Shown in pieces: positions 51,501-60,500 of a stretch of 64,000 nt of DNA (the first letter of the stretch is position 1; each line of letters opens with the position of its first letter). The position numbers and the translations under genes were made by a program. Source of the stretch: Candidula unifasciata (taxonomy: Eukaryota > Mollusca > Gastropoda > Stylommatophora > Geomitridae); contig CAJHNH020008537.1 in NCBI GenBank assembly GCA_905116865.2, forward strand, positions 238,059 through 302,058. Direction: 5' to 3'. The notes under the pieces were generated by a model. It worked only from the letters and a program-made list of their open reading frames with translations, was not told where the DNA came from and ran no database searches.

Positions 51501-54500
51501 GATGGTTCAGCCAAGAGAGCAGTAAGAGACAGAGGAGGAGGAATATACATAGAATGCCCAAATGGTTTAAAAATCAACCAGGCTGTACCAACAGGTTCAT
51601 ATTCCTCCAATTACAGAGCAGAGGCAGAAGCACTTCTAGCGGCATGTTCTTTCCTGAATGGACAACAGCACAGCAAATATAGCAGAGTGGTCTTTCTGAC
51701 TGATGCTATGTCAGTTCTACAAGCAATTGTTAACCCAAAAGACACTCAGTTTGTAGACTTGACGCAACAGCTGATTTACTTAGGCTTTTCAGTAGAACAA
51801 TCTGTACTGCAGTGGATTCCAGGTCACTGTGGCTTGGAAGGTAATGAAATAGCGGACAGATTAGCCAGAAGCGGCAGTGATATGGTAAAACCAAATAGCG
51901 ACTTAACCCACCAAGAGATGAAAACACTAATACAATCTAGTATCCAAGAAAGGTGGCTGGATACCCACACCAGATTTTCTCCCCAAGACTCACTTCATCG
52001 CCTCTCTAGAGAGGGACAGTCTAATATATTCAGACTAAGGACAGGGCACAACAGATTTCGTCAACATATGTTCAAATTTTTCGGTGTAGGAAATACAGAG
52101 ACGTGTCCCTGCAGCGTGGCACCCGAAAATGCTGAGCATGTGCTCCAACACTGTCAACTGTATGCTGACAACAGAGACGCAATCTGGCCTGTTCCAACCA
52201 CAATAAAGACAAAATTGTATGGTACACAAGAGGATATAGATTGCACGATAGCTTTCATAAAGGCTACCGGCCTCCTGATATAAGTTTTCTGACAGAAGGA
52301 TCGAAGAAGAAGAAGAAGACTAGAAGGGACACCAGTATCACTAGAAGGGACATCAGTATCACTAGAAGGGACATCAGTATCACTAGAAGGGACATCAGTG
52401 TCACTAGAATTGACATCAGTATCACTAGAAGGGACATCAGTATCACTAGAAGGGTCATCAGTATCACTAGAAGAGACATCAGTATCACCAGAAGGGACAT
52501 CAGTATCACCAGAAGGGACATCAGTATCACTAGAAGGGACATCAGTATCACCAAAAGGGACATCAGTATCACCAGAAGGGACATCAGTATCACTAGAAGG
52601 GACATCAGTATCACTAGAAGGGACATCATCATCACTAGAAGGGGCATCAGTATCACTAGAAGGGACATCAGTGTCACTAGAATTGACATCAGTATCACTA
52701 GAAGGGTCATCAGTATCACTAGAAGGGTCATCAGTATCACTAGAAGGGTCATCAGTATCACTAGAATTGTCATCAGTATCACTAGAAGGGTCATCAGTAT
52801 CACTAGAAGGGTCATCAGTATCACTAGAAGGGTCATCAGTATCACTAGAAGGGTCATCAGTATCACTAGAAGGGTCATCAGTATCACTAGAAGGGTCATC
52901 AGTATCACTAGAAGGGTCATCAGTATCACTAGAAGGGTCATCAGTATCACTAGAAGGGTCATCAGTATCACTAGAAGGGACATCAGTATCACTAGAAGGG
53001 ACATCAGTATCACTAGAAGGGTCATCAGTATCACTAGAAGGGTCATCAGTATCACTAGAAGGGACATCAGTATCACTAGAAGGGACATCAGTATCACTAG
53101 AAGGGACATCAGTATCACTAGAAGGGACATCAGTATCACTAGAAGGGTCATCAGTATCACTAGAAGGGTCATCAGTATCACTAGAAGGGTCATCAGTATC
53201 ACTAGAAGGGACATCAGTATCACTAGAAGGGTCATCAGTATCACTAGAAGGGTCATCAGTATCACTAGAAGGGTCATCAGTATCACTAGAAGGGACATCA
53301 GTATCACTAGAAGGGACATCAGTATCACTAGAAGGGTCATCAGAATCACTAGAAGGGACATCAGTATCATTAGAAGGGACATCAGTATCACTAGAAGGGT
53401 CATCAGTATCACTAGAAGGGTCATCAGTATCACTAAAAGGTGCTCGATTGTTCAGGAAGGAGTGGTAAACTAATTTTAAGTAAAATTACCTGATAAACCA
53501 CAACCAGCAGATACAACACCTTGTCCAGGAGGATATTCAGCTAATTGTTTTTTTTTTATAAACAACTGATAAACCAAGTAGACTTTGTCAATGTTTCAGT
53601 GCTGGTAGACTATGTCAATGTTTCAGTGCTGTTAGACTGTGTGAATGTTTCAGTGCTGGTAGACTATGTCAATGTTTCAGTGCTGGTAGATTATGTCAAT
53701 GTTTCAGTGCTGGTAGACTTAATCTATGTTTCGGTGCTGGTAGACTATGTCAGTGTTTCAGTGCTGGTAGACTATGTCAATGTTTCAGTGCTGTTAGACT
53801 GTGTCAGTGTTTCAGTGCTGGTAGACTATGTCAAAGTTTCAGTGCTGGTTGACTATGTCAATGTTTCAGTGCTGGTAGACTATGTCAATGTTTCAGTCCT
53901 GGTAGACTGTGTCAATGTTTCAATGCTGGTAGACTATGTCAATGTTTCAGTGCTGGTTGACTATGTCAGTGTTTCAGTGCTGGTAGACTGTGTCAATGTT
54001 TCAGTGCCAAAGTAGACTATGTCAATGTTTCAGTGCCGAAGTAGACTGTGTCAGTGTTTCAGTGCTGGTAGACTATGTCAATGTTTCAGTGCTGGTAGAC
54101 TATGTCAATGTTTCAGTGCTGGTAGACTATGTCAATGTTTCAGTGCTGGTAGACTATGTCAATGTTTCAGTGCTGTTAGACTATGTCAATGTTTCAGTGC
54201 TGGTAGACTGTGTCAATGTTTCAGTGCTGGTAGACTGTGTCAATGTTTCAGTGCTGGTAGACTATGTCAGTGTTTCAGTGCTGGTAGACTATGTCAATGT
54301 TTCAGTGCTGGTAGACTATGTCAATGTTTCAGTGCTGGTAGACTATGTCAATGTTTCAGTGCTGGTAGACTATGTCAATGTTTCAGTGCTGGTAGACTAT
54401 GTCAATGTTTCAGTGCTGGTAGACTATGTCAATGTTTCAGTGCTGGTAGACTATGTCAATGTTTCAGTGCTGGTAGACTATGTCAATGTTTCGGTGCTGG

Positions 54501-57500
54501 TAGACTATGTCAATGTTTCAGTGCTGGTAGACTATGTCAATGTTTCAGTGCCAAAGTAGACTATGTCAATGTTTCAGTGCCGAAGTAGACTATGTCAATG
54601 TTTCAGTGCTGGTAGACTATGTCAGTGTTTCAGTGCTGGCAGACTATGTCACTGTTTCAGTGCTGGTAGACTATGTCAGTGTTTCAGTGCTGGTAGACTA
54701 TGTCAATGTTTCAGTGCTCGTAGACTATGTCAGTGTTTCAGTGCTGGTAGACTATGTCAATGTTTCAGTGCTCGTAGACTATGTCAATGTTTCAGTGCTC
54801 GTAGACTATGTCAATGTTTCAGTGCTGGTAGACTGTGTCAGTGTTTCAGTGCTGGTAGACTATGTCAGTGTTTCAGTGCTGGTAGACTATGTCAATGTTT
54901 CAGTGCTGGTAGACTATGTCAATGTTTCAGTGCTGGTAGACTATGTCAATGTTTCAGTGCTGGTAGACTATGTCAATGTTTCAATGCTGGTAGACTATGT
55001 CAATGTTTCATTGCTGGTAGACTATGTCAGTGTTTCAGTGCTGGTAGACTATGTCAATGTTTCAGTGCTGGTAGACTATGTCAATGTTTCAGTGCCGGAG
55101 CAAAGAAGAGAAGCTCGGTTGAGGAAGCCTGGGAGCCATTGGCAACCACTGGCAAGCTGAAACGTCCAGTTGTAGCAGATGAGGTTGTCAAGAATTTAGG
55201 ATGTAAGTCAAAATGTTGTCTTCCCTGTCCGGGTTCCTAGCCCCTATAATGAGGGAACATGTAATCAACCCACTGCTCCCCCAACAAGCATGTTGTAAAA
55301 TGTGATTAATTCAGAGTGTTTACTTCGGAGTGGAAATGTATCTGCAAGGTGAGGAACCAACAGTCTGCATACAAATAAGCCAAATCTGGAAATTGGTTGT
55401 GCATTACAGAATTCAAGTCCTGGAACAAGACAAGACTGTAAAGTCCAGAAGCAGTCAAGATGTCAGAGAACTTTCTGCTGGAGTTGTTAGCCACTGAATG
55501 CAAAGAAGAAGAAGACACTGTCTTCTTGTATTTGCGGAATAGAAGTGTCTTATAGCCGGCTGGCTGAATGGTTAATGACGCTGGGCTCTCATGCTGGAAA
55601 CCCAGGTTCAAATTTTCGGTAGGGTTGTGGATTTTTTGTGTCAGGATCAGTCCAAAAGCACCAGTCATGCGACCCTAAATCTTCAGGCTCAAAGATGTAT
55701 GTATGTATGTGTGTGTGTCCGCATGCGTATCTGTGATAATGTATGTATCTATATGTGTGTATGTGTGTATATATGTATATTTACTACCCAGGTTTTTATG
55801 TATTGTATTTGATACTTATGTGTATACTGTTTTATGAACAATATAAGCTTTACAGATAAAATACAACTGCTGTGTAAAAAATGCATGTTTGGAAGGTCTG
55901 AATGTAAGATGGGCTTCTTGCCCAATTTGTTGTTCTTGAAAATTGAGATTGTTCATTCATTCATTGATTAGTTCGTTACACAGACTCTAACCTATCAACT
56001 TATGTTTGTCCAACAGTTCAAGAAGAAGATATGGCTTCCCAGGAAGTACTGACCATCACTGATGTAAGTTTCTGCTGAATTAGTTTTTGTTTTTTACACA
56101 AATTACTGTCTAAATGACTCCAAGGCAGATGAATAAATAAACAAAATGTCTGGACAAGCACCGGTATCAGCAGTTATCAGACAAAGAAGATGTTGCTGTA
56201 TTGGGCACATCTTTTGAACAAGCCAGCAGAGAATAATCAGCTTGTCACTTAAATGGGAAAAAAAGTGAATTGAGGACAGGAAGATGTTCAAAAGAGACCC
56301 TAAAATAAATGTTGATGAGAGAAGCCAAAGAAACTTGAACAGTTTACATCCATGATATCAAAAAGGTTTCACAGAATGGAGGAATAGACTGCAAGCCCTA
56401 TGGGACATATAATGGCAGGATGAGGATGATGTCTAAATGAAGATTTCCATTCTCATGCCAACCCTCCTTAGCAGACTCGTAAGACATGCATGCTTACATA
56501 ACTCCATATTACGTGCACAGTGGCAAACATCACTTCAGAGATCCAAGGTTGTCAGAATTCTTTGGAAATTTTCTCAGGGATATGCGGATTATTGGAAATG
56601 AACAGGCAGACGGACAGACTGGCTTTGCACCAGTGGGTGGTGAATTTATGCATGACAGGCTACTTATGGTCAGAGGCCCTTTAGGAACAAGTGAACACTA
56701 GGGAGGCTTGAATGAGTCATTGTGGTCCGGAGAGAATCGAACAGCTAGGAGTGACCAGTGGATCTGGTCAACACGCTACACTCAGTGGAAAAGCCAGGCA
56801 GATATATAATCAACCGTCATTGGCACACTGGCAGTTCACCAGCTGTTGAAGATGAGGATGGAGTAACTATGGGAATTTCTTGAGTACTGTGTTGTTGGTT
56901 CTTAGCTCAACACTCTACATTCAACAACACTCATATTACTGGTTTGCCTGTTTGACTGCTTAGCCTCATGTTACAGCTGATTCTGAAATGAATGCCAATT
57001 CGTATGTTATTGCTTGCTTATTCCTATATTACTGTTTATTCCCATGTTACTGCTTATTCTAAAAGTACTGTTTATTCCCATGTAACTTGTTATTTTCATA
57101 TCACTGTTACTGATTCTCACACTGCTGTCTGCTTATTCCTGTGTTACTGCTTATTTTAAACTATTGACTATTGCCGTTTAACTTTTTATTTCCCATATTT
57201 CTGCTTGCTTATTCCCCATATTACTGTTTACTTTTTCCCCATGTTACTGTTTGCTTATTACTGTTACAGTTTACTTTTTCCCCATGTTATTGTTTGCTTA
57301 TTCCTGTGTTGCTGCTTCTTCTAAAATAACGATTTATTTCTATGTATCTGTTTCCTTATTACTGTTACTGTTTACTTTTCCCTATGTTACTGTTTGCTTA
57401 TTTCTATGTTACTGGTTATTCTAAAAGTACTGTAGGTACCCATGTTACCATTTGCTTGTTCCCATGTTACTGTTTGCTTATTCCTGTATTACTGCTTATT

Positions 57501-60500
57501 CCCTTGTTACCGTTTGCTTGTTCCCATTACTGTTTGCTTATTCCTGTATTACTGCTTATTCCCATGTTACTGTTTGCTTGTTCCCATGTTACTGTTTGCT
57601 TATTCCTGTATTACTGCTTATTCCCTTGTTACCGTTTGCTTGTTCCCATGTTACTGTTTGCTTATTTCTATGTTAATGGTTATTCTATAAGTATTTGTTT
57701 ATTCCCATGTTACCATCTGCTTATTCCCATGTTACTGTATGCATATTCCTGTTTTACTGATTTGCAGACCAGCATCAATACAAGCGAATCCTTGCAGAAT
57801 TTGACCTCCCTGTTTGATGGAATCTACAGCGAACCTGAACAGAAAGGTTTGCCCAGCACGAGTCGACAAGATGCCACGCAGGAAGTGAGTGATTGTTGTG
57901 TCAGAGATGTTAACTTATTCATTACATGACAACTTGCCATATGTTTCTTGATTTCAGCTGCCATGATATACTTTTCTTAACTACCCATTCATTTGTTGAA
58001 CAAACCCAATTTGCACCACTTCTTACTTTATTAACCCATTTTGTCCCATAGGGTTTTTATTATAACACTCTAGACCTGAAGATAGATTACTCAAGATCAC
58101 ATATTCTTAGAATAGAATGAATTAACCCTTTTGCCCCAGGAAGCTGCAAAGGTTACACTTTCAGTAGACTCCAGTTCCCTTTAAATACCACTTACCCAGA
58201 AATTTCTAAAATGGTGTGTTTACGCAACATCTAGTTTATGCCATTGGTTGTGTTAATGTCTGCTCAGCCTTTATGAGTCACCTAAAATGTATTGTTTTTA
58301 AAACCTCAATAAATGTATTTCATAAAGTGCTTTGCTTTGCTTGTGTTTGTTGACTACTTATTTTATAAATTCTTATGTATTTTAAAACAATCTTATGTTG
58401 CCAGAAATTTTTTTTATATGATTCATTCCTGGGAATTCACATTGGTTCGTGACCCATATTTTTAGTTTTTCTATATTTGGCTAATTCTGAAAGAGTTAAA
58501 GAGGGAATACAGTAAATAAAGGACCTGGTCACGCCATTGGTGTAATCGACAAATGGTGCTACACCCCTACTTTCTAATCCAATCGGCACTTAGTAGTGGA
58601 TATAATCATTATCACACCTGCCACCTTTACTTCCCAGATTTCCTGGTTCCCATTTTAGGCTGAATGTTGAATGTTGGAACCATCATCACAACACTCAAAA
58701 CATTGCCATGAGCTCTGCATCCCCATCTTCAGCAGCAAACACACGTTTCAATACCGATGGTACCAGTAACTGTTTGATTGTGTGTCCATCTCACATTATC
58801 CCTTGAATGTTGAGCAACGGCCAGATCCCCAGGTCACTCCTTGCAAAACCTTCCTTCAAAGACTGTAGTGATCTGTGTTTGGCGCCATACTCCTCACTCG
58901 CTCCCAGAAGACCCTACATCAGCTGGCTTATCATCTATCAGTATACCACTGAGTGGTTGCAGAACCAGCATTCTTATCTGCTTGTTAATTTCCCACCACA
59001 CCTGCATGACCTGGAGAAAATATCCATTGGACATTTTAGCCTGAGTCAATTACATTTTCCTATTGCGAGCAAGTCTTGCTGATCACACTGACGTTGCCCT
59101 GCAGGGAGGGAGGTCACAAGGACATTTTCTGGTGGTGCATCAGGCAGATTGAAATTGAGTGCATTTGTACTAGTAATAGTCTGTTTTTTTTGTTAAATTG
59201 TTGAAAAAAATTTTTTTTTATCTTTTTATAAAACAGAAAGCCAAGGATGTTTTGTTCTGATGAGCCGTTTATTCATATACAGTAGAAAATTTATTGACAT
59301 CTGCATTTAATTATAAATTAAGAACACATTCTAACCAAAACTTATCTTTATACTTTCTATTTCTCCAAGTTCTTGTTAATAGTGTTTAGTACTTTTCTGT
59401 TTGCCTTCCTCTTCTTAAGCACATTTTTTAAATGTTAGGGTGTTTTCTCATATTTTCACCATATTTTATGCCACCTAAAACAAAAATGTTGAAAACCACT
59501 GCTGCAGCACAGTGTGACACTATCATCTGGAGAGACCGAAAGGTGCAAACAAGTTCCAATAATATGGCCAGCAAGAAACTTTCCGTTTGGCATAACTAAA
59601 AAAGACAGCAAGAAAACTGAAAGTTGTACACACACCAGCAGTAGACTCATGATAAACCCTTTAATGAATTCTAATGAAAACTAGGGCACATTTTTTTTAC
59701 CTAATCACTTTCTGCTACTCTATTTGCAGGCGGCTTCAGGGACCCGATTTCGTGGCCTGAAAGAGCAGACTGACCGCATGAAAGATAATGTTCTTAAACA
59801 TCTACGCAAGACCAAAATACCAACCTCATTTAACGACAAGGCCATACTTTTAGCAAAGGAACAAGGCGCCAGGTTGTATCTTGACATGGAGCCTACGTTA
59901 CGCAAGGACAAGCTTGAGGAACTGGTCAGATTTTTTAAGATACTTTTGAACATGCCTTTTTTTTTTTTTTTTTTTTTGCTAAAGCATTACTTTTTCTATA
60001 GCTGTAAACTTTGGAAAGGGGGTAGGGGGTTCTGGTTGTACATCCACTTCTGGAATTTGTTCTTCTTTTTCTCCCCCTTCTCCTCCTCTTCCATTTCTTC
60101 CTCTTCTTCTTCTTCTTCTTCTTCTTCTTCTTCTTCTTCTTCTTCTTCTTCTTCTTCTTCATAATGTTCACCAGCTGTAATCTCCAGTGCAAAGTTCTGG
60201 TTATTTATCCAATTCTGGACTGTGGTCTTGCTCCTTCTTCTTCTTCTTTCTTTTTCTTTTCATTTTCTTTTCTTTGCACTGCCGGTTGCAAACTCCGCTG
60301 AAAGTTCTGGTGTGTCATCCACCCGAGGCTTTTGGTCTTATTCCAGAATGTGAGTTTTGCTTGCACATCTGTTTTATAGGTCTGACTTATTTGTATTCAG
60401 ACTATTGTTCCCTTGCCTCTCAACTTTGAAGGCAACATCCCTAATCAGTCATCTGTTACTGCATTCTTGTGTGTGAAAGGGGAAGGGGGGAGGGCCTAAT

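Larger units (their letters stand above)
47788..52318 (+). mobile_element. Near-full-length LINE (4.5 kb) with endonuclease, RT and RNase H
   Basis: It is bounded by 12-bp direct repeats actagaagggac (47776-47787; 52319-52330) and ends in (gaa)n. After a ~790-bp 5' leader, 48577-49338 encodes an APE endonuclease with RILQWNAEGVRNKKAALTK, CIQETHLSEKH, VLGDFNSCSPSWGY and GSDHRPI. RT follows with NQAPGPDKITNDML, SYRPISLTS, VDMEKAFDKVWKNGL, THGVPQGGVLSPILFL and VMYADDLALLS. RNase H (about 51480-51890) has YTDGSAKRAV, YRAEAEALLA, LTDAMSV and HCGLEGNEIADRLA. The Cys-rich end includes TCPCSVAPENAEHVLQHC. I see no separate ORF1. Frame breaks near 49290, 50000 and 50235 inactivate it, but catalytic residues are intact, so it is recent. 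Confidence 0.93.

Noticed and set aside
52264..53473. 389-410-codon open frames (ISITRRD, VSLEGTS-type repeats)
   Set aside because: A 21-bp array at the LINE border; all phases are open and no domain is present.
55553..55640. A functional tRNA gene
   Set aside because: A- and B-box-like sequences are present but no convincing acceptor stem or cloverleaf could be drawn; better as a SINE head.
57342..57929. 195-codon open frame upstream of and across exon 21
   Set aside because: The first part is a degenerate TTACTG repeat; only the exon 21 portion is supported as coding.
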